Part shown: positions 35,265 to 44,420 of the stretch, piece after piece
Numbering within the stretch: position 1 is the first letter of the stretch
How the letters are laid out: every line of letters begins with the position of its first letter
Notes under the pieces: generated by a model
The model's database searches: none
Seen by the model: the letters and a program-made list of their open reading frames with translations, nothing else
What the model was told of the DNA's origin: nothing
Position numbers and translations under genes: made by a program
Source of the DNA: Bradyrhizobium niftali
GTDB lineage: Bacteria > Pseudomonadota > Alphaproteobacteria > Rhizobiales > Xanthobacteraceae
Length of the DNA: 64,000 nucleotides
Reading direction: 5' to 3'
NCBI RefSeq assembly: GCF_004571025.1
Contig: NZ_SPQT01000001.1
Span: forward strand, 248,001-312,000

Positions 35265-37550
35265 TCAGTTCTTGCGCGGGGCGGATGCATTCGCATTCTC
35301 TTCCGCATAGTTTTGCGGGAAGGCGAGCGCGCTTGTCGACGAGGCCGGCTTGGCGGGCTTGCCGTCGTTGGCGGACGACTTGTTCGCGGTCTTGGCCGCG
35401 TCATCCAGCAGCTTCTCGACGCGCACCAGGATGTCGGCGCCGCGCTTGGTCAGCACCGGCGGCGGACCGGGCTTGGTCTCCAGCACTTTTGGCGCGGCAT
35501 TGGCTTGCGCGGCCATCGGCTGCGGCGGCAGCTTCTGGCCCATGCCGATGCCGGGGATTTCCCGGACCTCGACGCCCTGATGCGCCGCGACCATGATGTC
35601 GTGCCAGGTCTGCGCCGGCAGCGAGCCGCCGGTCATGCGGTTGGTCGGCGAATAGTCGTCATTGCCGTACCAGACCGCGCAGGTGAAATTGCCGGTGTAA
35701 CCGACGAACCAGGCATCGCGATACGCATTGGTCGTGCCGGTCTTGCCCGCGGTCGGAATGCCGTCGAGCGCAGCGCGGCGCGCGGTGCCTTCGCTGACGA
35801 CGTGGCTCATCATGCCGGCCATGTCGGCGGCGATGTTCGGCGGAATGGCCTGCTTCGGCTTCGGGCCGTCGCGGTCCCAGCGCCAGACGAGATCACCGGC
35901 GCCGGTGCGCACCTCCAGCACCGAATGCGGCGTCACCGACTTGCCGCGATTGGGGAAGGTCGCGTAGGCGACGGCGTGCTCGAGCACGGTGACTTCGTCC
36001 GAGCCGATCGGCAGCGACGGCGTGTCGGGCAGCGGCGCCTTGAGGCCGAAGCGGCGGGCGACCTCGACGATCTTGGCGCGGCCGATCTTGGCCGGGTTCG
36101 GCGCCTTCGGCTGTTCCTTCTGCCCGATCGCGATCGACAGTTTTACGGGAACGACGTTGATCGAGCGCGTGATCGCCTGCGTCAGCGTCACCGCGCCGGA
36201 ATAGGAATGGCCATAGTTCTGCGGACACCAATTGCCGATGCAGACCGGGCCGTCGACCACGATCGAGTTCGGCGTGAAGCCGTTCAGAAGCGCGGTGGTG
36301 TAGACGTAAGGCTTGAACGAGGAGCCGGGCTGGCGGTAGGCGTCGGTGGCGCGGTTGAACTGGCTGGCGCCGTAGTCGCGGCCGCCGACCATGGCGCGAA
36401 TGCCGCCGTCGAGATCGGACACGACGGTCGCGGCCTGCGTCGCGTGATAGTCGCGGCCGAACTGGCGCAGCTGGTTCTCGATCGCGTCTTCCGCGGCCTT
36501 CTGCACGTTGGCGTCCATCGCGAGGCGCACCACGAAGACGCGCTCGGTGTACGACTTCGGGAAGGTGTCGACCAGCTTGCGCATCTCGTCGAAGGCGTAG
36601 TCGAGATAGTAGTTCGGCGAAGCCTCGTCGCGGCGGTCGACGGCGAAGGCGGGGTTGCGGCGGGCGCCGAACACCTGGCCCTCGGTCATGAAGCCGGCAT
36701 CGACGAGGTTGTCGAGCACGACGTTGGCGCGGGCGCGCGCGGCGGGCAGGTTGATGTGCGGGGCGTATTTGGTCGGCGCCTTGAACAGGCCGGCGAGCAT
36801 CGCCGCTTCCGCCAGCGTCACGTCGCGCGCGGATTTGTTGAAGTAGAAATGCGCCGCGCCGTCGACGCCGAATGTGCCGCCGCCCATATAGGCGCGGTCG
36901 AGATAGAGCTTGAGGATCTCGTTCTTGGTCAGGCGCCATTCCAGCCAGACCGCGAGGAAGGCCTCGTTGACCTTGCGCTCGATGGTGCGCTCGTTGCTCA
37001 GGAACAGGTTCTTGGCGAGCTGCTGCGTGATCGAGGAGCCGCCCTGGCGGACGCCGCCGGCCTGGGCGTTGGTGACGAGCGCGCGCGCGGTGCCGGCGAT
37101 GTCGATGCCGAAATGCTCGTAGAAGCGGCGGTCTTCGGTCGCCAGCGTCGCCTTGATCAGCACGTCAGGAAAATCTTCCAGCGGGATCGAGTCGTTGTGC
37201 TTGATGCCGCGGCTGCCGATCGGGTTGCCGTAGCGGTCGAGGAAGCTCACCGCGAGATCGGACTTCTTCAGCCAGTCCTCGTCCGCGGTTTCGCGGAAGG
37301 CGGGGATGGCGAGCGTGAGCATCACGACGAGGCCGCCGAGGCCGAGGGTCGCGGCCTCCGACAGCGGCTCGATGAACACCCAGCGCTTCCACCGCCCGAC
37401 ATAGAAGCGGTCCATGAAGGTCGAGTAGCGCTCGTAGAGCTCGCGGATGCCCTTGGCCGAGGAGAACAGCGAGGAGTCGATGCGCGCATCGAGGTCCAGG
37501 AAGAAATTCCGGACCTTCTGCTTCCAATGCGGTGGTATGATCTGGCGCAC
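35265..37550 (-). CDS. Class A penicillin-binding protein (PBP1a family)
   Basis: A 761-residue bifunctional peptidoglycan synthase. One membrane helix lies near residues 66-86. The GT51 glycosyltransferase domain follows with catalytic E139 in ATEDRRFYEH and the motif GGSSITQQLAKN (170-181). The transpeptidase domain carries nucleophile S410 in SSFK (410-413), SIN at 463-465 and KTG at 603-605. The C-terminal 110 residues are Pro/Ala/Lys-rich and probably disordered. It makes glycan strands and cross-links in the periplasm and is a beta-lactam target. The start is a GTG with AGGG upstream. Confidence 0.96.
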   Translation of the reverse strand: MRQIIPPHWKQKVRNFFLDLDARIDSSLFSSAKGIRELYERYSTFMDRFYVGRWKRWVFIEPLSEAATLGLGGLVVMLTLAIPAFRETADEDWLKKSDLAVSFLDRYGNPIGSRGIKHNDSIPLEDFPDVLIKATLATEDRRFYEHFGIDIAGTARALVTNAQAGGVRQGGSSITQQLAKNLFLSNERTIERKVNEAFLAVWLEWRLTKNEILKLYLDRAYMGGGTFGVDGAAHFYFNKSARDVTLAEAAMLAGLFKAPTKYAPHINLPAARARANVVLDNLVDAGFMTEGQVFGARRNPAFAVDRRDEASPNYYLDYAFDEMRKLVDTFPKSYTERVFVVRLAMDANVQKAAEDAIENQLRQFGRDYHATQAATVVSDLDGGIRAMVGGRDYGASQFNRATDAYRQPGSSFKPYVYTTALLNGFTPNSIVVDGPVCIGNWCPQNYGHSYSGAVTLTQAITRSINVVPVKLSIAIGQKEQPKAPNPAKIGRAKIVEVARRFGLKAPLPDTPSLPIGSDEVTVLEHAVAYATFPNRGKSVTPHSVLEVRTGAGDLVWRWDRDGPKPKQAIPPNIAADMAGMMSHVVSEGTARRAALDGIPTAGKTGTTNAYRDAWFVGYTGNFTCAVWYGNDDYSPTNRMTGGSLPAQTWHDIMVAAHQGVEVREIPGIGMGQKLPPQPMAAQANAAPKVLETKPGPPPVLTKRGADILVRVEKLLDDAAKTANKSSANDGKPAKPASSTSALAFPQNYAEENANASAPRKN

Positions 37551-37844
37551 CTAGAACCCTTGAGGCTCGGTTCGAAAGCGTTCAAGCACCCGGCCGGGGC
37601 GGCATCGAGACGTCTTGAGGGAATGTTACGGCAAACCCAAGGCGCCCGGTTCGCGTCCGAGGGGACTTGCTGTTCCTTCTAGCCGAGCAGGGCCTATAAA
37701 CCAATGGTCAGGCTCGCGATTTTGAACAACAGGCCTAATTGACCCCGGGTCATTACGGGCCGCTCGGAGGGGTTGCTTGCAGCATCCCAGCCGCACGCCC
37801 TAGATGGGGTCAGCCGTAGCTCTTTCGAACCCTTGTTGAGGCGC

Positions 37845-38360
37845 ATGACCGCAGCTCCCAAACGACCTTCAGGCCAGGAAGGATTCTTCTGGAAAACCAA
37901 GACGTTGGAAGAGATGTCGGCGGACGAATGGGAGAGCCTGTGCGACGGCTGCGGCCGCTGCTGCCTGAACAAGCTCGAGGACGAGGACACCGGCGACATC
38001 TATTTCACCCATGTCGGCTGCAAGCTGCTCGATGCCGGGACCTGCGGCTGCAAGGACTACCCGAATCGTTCCGACAAGGTTCCGGACTGCGTCCGCCTGA
38101 CCCCGGCCAATGTCCGCACCCTGAACTGGCTGCCGCCGAGCTGCGGCTACAAGCTCGTCGCCGAGGGGCGCGACCTGTATTGGTGGCATCCGCTGGTATC
38201 AGGTGATCCCAACACCGTGCATGAAGCCGGCGTCTCCGTGCGCGGCCGGGTCGAGGGCAGCGAGGAGGAGATCCCGGACGCGGATCTCGAGGACCACATC
38301 GTGCAATGGCCGGCCCTGTTGCCGAAACGGGCACGCCTGAAGCGACGTCCGAAGGACTGA
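37845..38360 (+). CDS. YcgN family cysteine-cluster protein
   Basis: A 171-residue member of the UPF0260/YcgN family. Conserved cysteines are arranged as [12 protein letters not shown] near residue 29 and [16 protein letters not shown] further on, consistent with a metal or iron-sulfur site, although the function is not established. The family core [20 protein letters not shown] is present. The ATG at 37845 has GAGG seven bases upstream and is preferred over a start 24 codons earlier. It is cytosolic and stands alone, followed after 151 bp by a drug exporter. Confidence 0.92.
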   Translation: MTAAPKRPSGQEGFFWKTKTLEEMSADEWESLCDGCGRCCLNKLEDEDTGDIYFTHVGCKLLDAGTCGCKDYPNRSDKVPDCVRLTPANVRTLNWLPPSCGYKLVAEGRDLYWWHPLVSGDPNTVHEAGVSVRGRVEGSEEEIPDADLEDHIVQWPALLPKRARLKRRPKD

Positions 38361-38511
38361 CCCGCCGTACGGATCACGTGTTCGGGATGACCCGGCGGCG
38401 GGATGCACCCATGCGCCGCGGTGCCTGCCTGGGAAGAACTTTGCTGTCTACATTGGGCTGCATAGAACGAATCCTTCGCGGCGTTGCGCCGCCTCACGGC
38501 TTCCGATCGAG

Positions 38512-40098
38512 ATGAACAAGTTCGACCGGCAGAGCAGTTCTGCCGACATCCAGGCGTTGCCCGACGACATTGCCGAAGAGCTGTCCCGCCTTCCGAGCGA
38601 GGTCATCAGCGTCGATGACGCGCCGTCCATCGCGCCGCCGGTGCCGCTGACCTCCGACGAGGTGCGCACCATCGTGATCAGCCTGATGCTGACGATGTTC
38701 CTGGCGGCCCTCGACCAGACCATCGTCGCGACTGCGCTGCCGACCATCGGGCGCCAGTTCCAGGACGTCTCGAACCTGTCCTGGGTGATCACGGCCTATC
38801 TGCTCGCCTCGACCGCGGTCGCGCCGGTGTTCGGCACGCTCAGCGACATCTACGGCCGCCGCGTCATGATCATCATCTCGCTCAGCCTGTTCGTGGCGGG
38901 CTCGGTGCTGTGCGCGATCGCGCCGAACATGCCGATGCTGATTCTCGCGCGCGGCCTCCAGGGGCTTGGCGGCGGCGGCATCATGCCGGTGGTGCAGACG
39001 GTGATCTCCGACGTCGTGAGCCCACGCGAGCGCGGCCAGTACCAGGCCTATTTCTCCAGCGTCTGGATGGTCGGCGGCATCCTCGGCCCGGTCATCGGCG
39101 GCGTGTTCGCCGAGCATCTGCACTGGTCGATGATCTTCTGGATCAATCTGCCCCTCGCCGCCGCGGCGATCGCGATGCTGCTGCCGAAGATGAAGAAGAT
39201 TCCGGTGTTCCATCGCAAGCGCAAGGTCGACTGGCTCGGCGGCGTCCTGCTGATGGCCTCCGCCGTCGTCTTCATGCTGGTGCTGACCTGGGGTGGCACG
39301 CGCTACGCCTGGCTCTCGCCGACTGTGCTTGCGATGGTGGGCGGCGCTGTCGCGCTCGCGGTCACCTTCGTCTGGCACGCGCGCCGCGCCGACGAGCCGT
39401 TTTTGCCGCTGAAGCTGTTGACGGGATCGGTGGCGCCGTTCGCGCTGACGGCCGGCGGTTGCGGGCTTGGTGCGATCACGGGCCTCACCGTGCAGCTCCC
39501 GCTCTACTACGAGTCGGTCTATCATCTCAGCGCCAGCGAGGCGGGGCTTGCACTGATTCCGCTCGCGGCGGTCTCGACCTGCGGCGCGGCGATTGCCGGC
39601 CGCACCATGGCGCGTGCCAAGCATTACAAGCGCGTCGCCATTGTCGGCACCTCATGGGCCGCGATTTGCGCGCTGGGCCTGACGCTCACCACCTTGCCGC
39701 TCTGGGGCCTGCTGACGCTGATGGCCGCGTTCGCGCTCGGGCTCGGCACGACCTTCCCGGTCTGCGTGGTCTCGCTGCAGAATTCGGTCGCGCGTCCGCA
39801 AGTCGGCACCATCACCGGCGCGATGAACTTCTTCCGCTCACTGATGTCCTCGTTCACGGTCGCGGCATTCGCCGCCATCCTGCTGATCGCGCTCGGCACC
39901 GACATTCCGCTCGCCGGTGAGCATCACGCGGCAGGCAGCATCCCCGCGATCCCCGCCGACGACATGCGGCACGCGTTCCGCTACGTCTTCGGCGCCGCCA
40001 CCGCGCTGATGGCCACCGCCGCGCTCTGCCTGATCATGATGGAGGAGCGGCCGCTGGCAGGCCCGACCGTCGCAACGCCGGTGGAGATGGCGGAGTAG
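38512..40098 (+). CDS. MFS transporter of the DHA2 (EmrB/QacA) family
   Basis: A 528-residue drug:proton antiporter with about fourteen membrane helices. Diagnostic motifs are LDQTIVATALPTIGRQF in helix 1 (motif D1), GTLSDIYGRRVMII (motif A) and a GILGPVIGG segment (motif C) that marks exporters. The N-terminal 55 residues are hydrophilic. It probably exports toxic compounds across the inner membrane. There is no adjacent EmrA or regulator gene, so the pump seems to act alone. Its stop is only three bases from the stop of the convergent hydrolase gene. Confidence 0.93.
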   Translation: MNKFDRQSSSADIQALPDDIAEELSRLPSEVISVDDAPSIAPPVPLTSDEVRTIVISLMLTMFLAALDQTIVATALPTIGRQFQDVSNLSWVITAYLLASTAVAPVFGTLSDIYGRRVMIIISLSLFVAGSVLCAIAPNMPMLILARGLQGLGGGGIMPVVQTVISDVVSPRERGQYQAYFSSVWMVGGILGPVIGGVFAEHLHWSMIFWINLPLAAAAIAMLLPKMKKIPVFHRKRKVDWLGGVLLMASAVVFMLVLTWGGTRYAWLSPTVLAMVGGAVALAVTFVWHARRADEPFLPLKLLTGSVAPFALTAGGCGLGAITGLTVQLPLYYESVYHLSASEAGLALIPLAAVSTCGAAIAGRTMARAKHYKRVAIVGTSWAAICALGLTLTTLPLWGLLTLMAAFALGLGTTFPVCVVSLQNSVARPQVGTITGAMNFFRSLMSSFTVAAFAAILLIALGTDIPLAGEHHAAGSIPAIPADDMRHAFRYVFGAATALMATAALCLIMMEERPLAGPTVATPVEMAE

Positions 40099-40101
40099 GG
40101 G

Positions 40102-41805
40102 TTAGCCGCCGCGATCGGGATCATCGTCGACATTGCCTGCGCCCGTCTTCCGCGCTTTCGCGGCAAGCTGCTCCTTGAGCTGCGCCAGCGCGTCGGCAGA
40201 CCAATCACGGACATCGGTAACCGCGACCCAGGCATCGACGTAATGCTCGGGTGCGTAGACATGGCCAAAGCCCATCGGTGTGCCGTTCGCGACCGCCATG
40301 TCGACGGCGAGCTGCAGCATCGTGACGATGGGATACCATCGCAGCTCGGGTGATACGTCGGGCCCACGCGGCGCCCTCATCCAGGCCGGAGCCTGATAGG
40401 CGTCGCGGTAGGCAAAGAACGTGATCGCGTCACTGGCATATTGCAGATAGACGACGCGCATCGGACCCCAGGGCGCATCTGCCGGCACCGTCGGCCCGTT
40501 CTGGTTCATGAAGCGGACGACGCGGCCGTCGCGGAATTCCGGCAGCCAGGCCGGCGAGCCCTGATTGCGGTTCGCGGTGACCGAGCGCCAGATGCGGCTT
40601 TCGAACGGCGGCCCGCTCCATAGCGCGCCAGCGATGGGATCGCCGATCGTCTCGAACAGTTCTGCGGACTTCTCCGAGTTCATGGCGCCGAGGCTAAGCC
40701 CGTGCAGATACAGTTTCGGCCGCTTGTCCTTCGGCAAGCGCGTCCAGTAGCCGTAGATTTCCGAAAACAGCGCGCGCGCCGCCTCCGCGCCGTATTCGGG
40801 CTGAAACATCAATGACAGCGGGCTGTTGAGATAGGAATACTGCACCGCGACGCTGGCGACGTCGCCATGGTGGAGATATTCGACCGTATCCATCGCGGCC
40901 GGATCGATCCAGCCGGTGCCGGTCGGTGTAATGACGATAAGTATCTTTCGCTCGAAACCGTGCTGGCGCTTGAGCTCCTCGAGCGCGAGCCGGGCGCGGG
41001 CTTGCGCGGTGTCGCGGCTGCCGAGGCCTACATAGACGCGCACGGGATTCTGCGCGAGCCCTCCCGTAACGGCGCCGATTTCCGTCGCGGTCGGGCCTGA
41101 GGCAATGAACCGGCGCCCCATGCGCCCGAGCTCCGTCCACTTCACCAGCGACGCAGAACTTCCTGTTTGATCGGGGGCGGCCGGTTGCGGCCGCTCGGGC
41201 TCTTGCAAGGCGTCGAGCTCGCGGAAGGAGGAGTCGAGCGCGTTGAACGCCGCGCGGACCAGGACATTGCTGGCGATAGACCAGAACAACAGGCCTGCGA
41301 CCAGCACGCCGAGGACGTTGGCGACCTTCCGCGGAATCACGAGCCTCGCGCGCGCAGCGAGGAAGCGGACGACAACCGCGAACAGCCGCCCCAGCACCAG
41401 CAGCACTGCGAACGTGATCCCGGCAATGACGCAGACCTTGAGTGGATGTGCGGTCTCGACCGGGGCCATCTTCATGACAGTGCGGATCGAGTTCTGCCAT
41501 TCGGCGGCGCGCCAGAGGAAGACGATGACGATGAGCAGGCAGATTGCTGCCGCCAACGCATTCGCAATCGATCGCGCGCGCGCCGAAGGCTCAGGCAGCT
41601 CGAGATAGTGCCAAAGCCGGCGCCACAGGATTCCGGCGAAATAGCCGATCGCAAAGCAGCCACCGGCGAGGGCACCTTGCGTAAGATAGCTGCGCGGGAT
41701 CAGCGTCGGCGTCAGCGCGGCCGCGAAGAACAGCGCGCCCAGCATGAGGCCGATACCTGATAGCGAGAGGAGTTGTCGCCGAATGAACCACGCGAGACTC
41801 TTCAA
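40102..41805 (-). CDS. Membrane alpha/beta hydrolase with TTG start
   Basis: A 567-residue protein with four or five N-terminal membrane helices (residues about 12-180) and a C-terminal alpha/beta-hydrolase domain, with the nucleophile elbow YLHGLSLGAMNS and a histidine late in MGFGHVYAPEHYVDAW. It matches the family annotated as alpha/beta-hydrolase with a membrane N-terminal domain. I place the start at TTG 41803-41805 because a perfect CCGGAGG lies five bases upstream, 20 bp after the preceding kinase stop; an ATG at 41847 would overlap the kinase. The substrate is unknown, probably a lipid or ester. Confidence 0.82.
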   Translation of the reverse strand: MKSLAWFIRRQLLSLSGIGLMLGALFFAAALTPTLIPRSYLTQGALAGGCFAIGYFAGILWRRLWHYLELPEPSARARSIANALAAAICLLIVIVFLWRAAEWQNSIRTVMKMAPVETAHPLKVCVIAGITFAVLLVLGRLFAVVVRFLAARARLVIPRKVANVLGVLVAGLLFWSIASNVLVRAAFNALDSSFRELDALQEPERPQPAAPDQTGSSASLVKWTELGRMGRRFIASGPTATEIGAVTGGLAQNPVRVYVGLGSRDTAQARARLALEELKRQHGFERKILIVITPTGTGWIDPAAMDTVEYLHHGDVASVAVQYSYLNSPLSLMFQPEYGAEAARALFSEIYGYWTRLPKDKRPKLYLHGLSLGAMNSEKSAELFETIGDPIAGALWSGPPFESRIWRSVTANRNQGSPAWLPEFRDGRVVRFMNQNGPTVPADAPWGPMRVVYLQYASDAITFFAYRDAYQAPAWMRAPRGPDVSPELRWYPIVTMLQLAVDMAVANGTPMGFGHVYAPEHYVDAWVAVTDVRDWSADALAQLKEQLAAKARKTGAGNVDDDPDRGG

Positions 41806-41824
41806 GGCATCCTCCGGGGTGATG

Positions 41825-44314
41825 CTATCCCTTGTTGTTCTCCGCAAAGCTGCTCTTCCGTGGCAGCAGGATCGTGAATTCCGTGAACTTGCCCGGCTCG
41901 GTCGTGACGTCGATCGTGCCGCCGTGCTGCTTCACGATGATGTCGTGGCTCATCGACAGCCCGAGGCCGGTGCCTTCGCCGGCCGGCTTGGTGGTGAAGA
42001 ACGGATTGAACATCTTCTCCCTGACCTCGTCGGCAATGCCGGTGCCGTTGTCGCGGATGCGGATCTCGATGGTGTCGCCGCGGTCGCGCGTCGCCGCGAT
42101 CACCACCGGCTCGTAACCGGACGCACCGCCGTCGGCCTTGCGCTTGGTGACGGCGTGGAAGCCGTTCGAGATCAGGTTCAGGAGCACCCGGGTGATCTCC
42201 TGCGGAAACACTTCGGCCTGCCCGGCCGCCGGATCGAGCTCGCTCCTGAGCGTCACGTCGAACTGCGGCGTCTCGGCGCGGGCGCCATGATAGGCGAGGT
42301 TGAGGCTCTCCTCGACCAGAGCGTTGATGTCGCTGAGCCGGTGCTCGCCGCCGCCCTCGCGCGAATGCAGCAGCATGTTCTTGACGATGGAATCGGCGCG
42401 CCGGCCGTGCTGCACGACCTTCTCCAGATTGTCCTTCAGGAGCGCGGTCAGCTCGTCAACCTCGGCACGGACGTCACCGGCGAGCGGGACGGGCGCGAGC
42501 ACCTCGTTCAGCTCGTCCGTCAGCTCGGCGGAGAGCGAGGCAAAATTGTTGACGAAGTTGAGCGGGTTCTTGATCTCATGCGCGATGCCGGCGGTGAGCT
42601 GGCCGAGGGAAGCAAGCTTCTCGGTCTGGATCAGACGGTCCTGCGCTGCGCGCAAATCGTCGAGCGACCTGGCGAGCTCCCGCGTGCGGTCCTGGACCTC
42701 GTTGAACAGGCGTGTGTTCTCGATGGCGATCACGGCCTGGTCGGCAAAGGTCTTGAGCAGGTTGATCGCCTTGTCCGGGAAATGGCCGGCCTCCCGCCGC
42801 GTCACGGCGATGGTGCCGATCGCAGCGCCATCGCGCAGCATCGGAACCACCAGAATGCTGCGATAGCCTCTGGTCCGCGCCAGCTCCTTCATGGCGTCCG
42901 TGAGGTCGGCTTCGTTCTGCATGTCGCTGCGGAACGCATATTCCCCGCTTGCCGCCACCCGGCTGTGGATGCCCGATGCCGACAGCGGCACCGGGAAGGA
43001 GCTGAGCAGATCGGCGTTGCCCGCTTCGTTGTCGGTGGTGAAGGCGGCCAGATGCAGCATGCCGTCGATGAGGCGGGTGACGGTGGAGGAATGTCCCCCG
43101 ATGAGCGCCTTGGCACTGTCGGAGATCGCCTGGAACACCGGCGTGACGTCCGCCGGCGAGGCCGCGATCACCTTGAGGATGTCGGCGGTCGCGGTCTGCC
43201 GTTCCAGCGCTTCCCTGGTCGCGTTGAACAGGCTGACATTCTTGATCGCGATCACTGCCTGGTCGGCGAAGGTCTGGAGCAGTCCGACATGGTGCTCGCC
43301 GAACGCGCCGGTCTCCCGGCGCGTGGCAATGATGACGCCGATGGCCTCGCCCTCGCTCATCAGGGGGGCGAACAGCATGCTGCGGTAGCCGCGGGCGCGC
43401 GCGATGTCGCGTGCGGCCGGCTCGAGCTCCGTGTCGGGCAATTGCGCCGCCGCACCATTGGCCACAAGCTGGTAAGGCGGAAACCGTGCGAACGGCACCG
43501 GGAACGAGGCCTGGAGCACGCGATCGCCGGCCGGGTCGGTCGGCGTGAACGCCGCAAGGTGCGCAGCGCCGTCGACATAGCGCAGCACCGCGGTGGAGAA
43601 GCCGCCGATCAGCCGGTTGGCGTTGGCGGCGATGGCGTCGAACACCGGCTGCACGTCGGACGGCGAGGCGGCCATCACCTTCAGGATATCGGCGGTGGCG
43701 GTCTGGCGCTCCAGCGTTTCCTTCGTCTCGTTGAACAGCCGCGCATTCTCGATCGCGATCACGGCCTGGTCGGCGAAGGTCTGGAGGAGCTGTACGAGAT
43801 CGGGCGCGAACGCGCCGGGCTCGGCGCGTGTGACACTGATCATGCCGACCGCCGTGCCCCGGCTCATCAGCGGCATGAAGAGCACGCTGCGGAAGCCGCG
43901 CAGCCGCGCCAGATTGCGGTTCAGCTCCGGGACGTGCTCGGCCTCGCTGTCGGGAAACTGGATCGTCTCGCCGCCCCGAACGAGGGCAAAGGTCGGAAAA
44001 TCCTCGATCCTGCGCGGGAACGATGCCTTCAGCCCTTCGTCCCCGTCCGGGCTGGTCGGCGTGAACGCCACGAGGTGCAGCTCGTCGCCGATGAACTGAA
44101 GAACGCTGGCGGAGAAGCCGTCGAGCAGGCGCTTCGAGCTGGACGCGATCGCAGCGAACACCGGTCGGGCATCCGAGGGAGATGCCGCGATTGTGCGCAA
44201 GATCTCGGCGCTGGCGTTTTGCCGATCGCGCAGCCGCATGTTCTCGGCGGCGGCCGACTGCAATTGCCGTTTGAGCTCGTCGATCCCGGCGACATCGTTG
44301 GAAGGGGTGGTCAT
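41825..44314 (-). CDS. Triple-GAF sensor histidine kinase
   Basis: An 829-residue soluble kinase. Three GAF domains are arranged in tandem (about residues 35-195, 210-370 and 385-545), each preceded by a near-identical linker of the type RQTATADILKVMAASPSDVQ and ending in LLQTFADQAVIAIEN. Next come a HisKA-like segment with H579 in GIAHEIKNPLNF and an HATPase_c domain (NLISNGFHAV, DNGTGI, GTGLGLSMSHDI). It lacks membrane helices, so it senses an intracellular signal, perhaps a small ligand or redox state. It has no linked response regulator; the next gene is a hydrolase 20 bp away. The start is assumed at 44314. Confidence 0.92.
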   Translation of the reverse strand: MTTPSNDVAGIDELKRQLQSAAAENMRLRDRQNASAEILRTIAASPSDARPVFAAIASSSKRLLDGFSASVLQFIGDELHLVAFTPTSPDGDEGLKASFPRRIEDFPTFALVRGGETIQFPDSEAEHVPELNRNLARLRGFRSVLFMPLMSRGTAVGMISVTRAEPGAFAPDLVQLLQTFADQAVIAIENARLFNETKETLERQTATADILKVMAASPSDVQPVFDAIAANANRLIGGFSTAVLRYVDGAAHLAAFTPTDPAGDRVLQASFPVPFARFPPYQLVANGAAAQLPDTELEPAARDIARARGYRSMLFAPLMSEGEAIGVIIATRRETGAFGEHHVGLLQTFADQAVIAIKNVSLFNATREALERQTATADILKVIAASPADVTPVFQAISDSAKALIGGHSSTVTRLIDGMLHLAAFTTDNEAGNADLLSSFPVPLSASGIHSRVAASGEYAFRSDMQNEADLTDAMKELARTRGYRSILVVPMLRDGAAIGTIAVTRREAGHFPDKAINLLKTFADQAVIAIENTRLFNEVQDRTRELARSLDDLRAAQDRLIQTEKLASLGQLTAGIAHEIKNPLNFVNNFASLSAELTDELNEVLAPVPLAGDVRAEVDELTALLKDNLEKVVQHGRRADSIVKNMLLHSREGGGEHRLSDINALVEESLNLAYHGARAETPQFDVTLRSELDPAAGQAEVFPQEITRVLLNLISNGFHAVTKRKADGGASGYEPVVIAATRDRGDTIEIRIRDNGTGIADEVREKMFNPFFTTKPAGEGTGLGLSMSHDIIVKQHGGTIDVTTEPGKFTEFTILLPRKSSFAENNKG

Positions 44315-44420
44315 TCGCAATCCGGCTTGGTACCGCGACGGGCGCGGCACCGGGCCGGATTATCACATCTTCTGCGGCCGGAGCCAGCGCCCGCGGCCCT
44401 GCCGCCGAGACCCGGGTGCC

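Noticed and set aside
34914..37682. A 922-codon open frame on the plus strand
   Set aside because: It is antisense to the penicillin-binding protein and DUF1214 genes. The translation is Arg/Asp/Val-rich with no motif, which is typical of GC-rich reverse frames.
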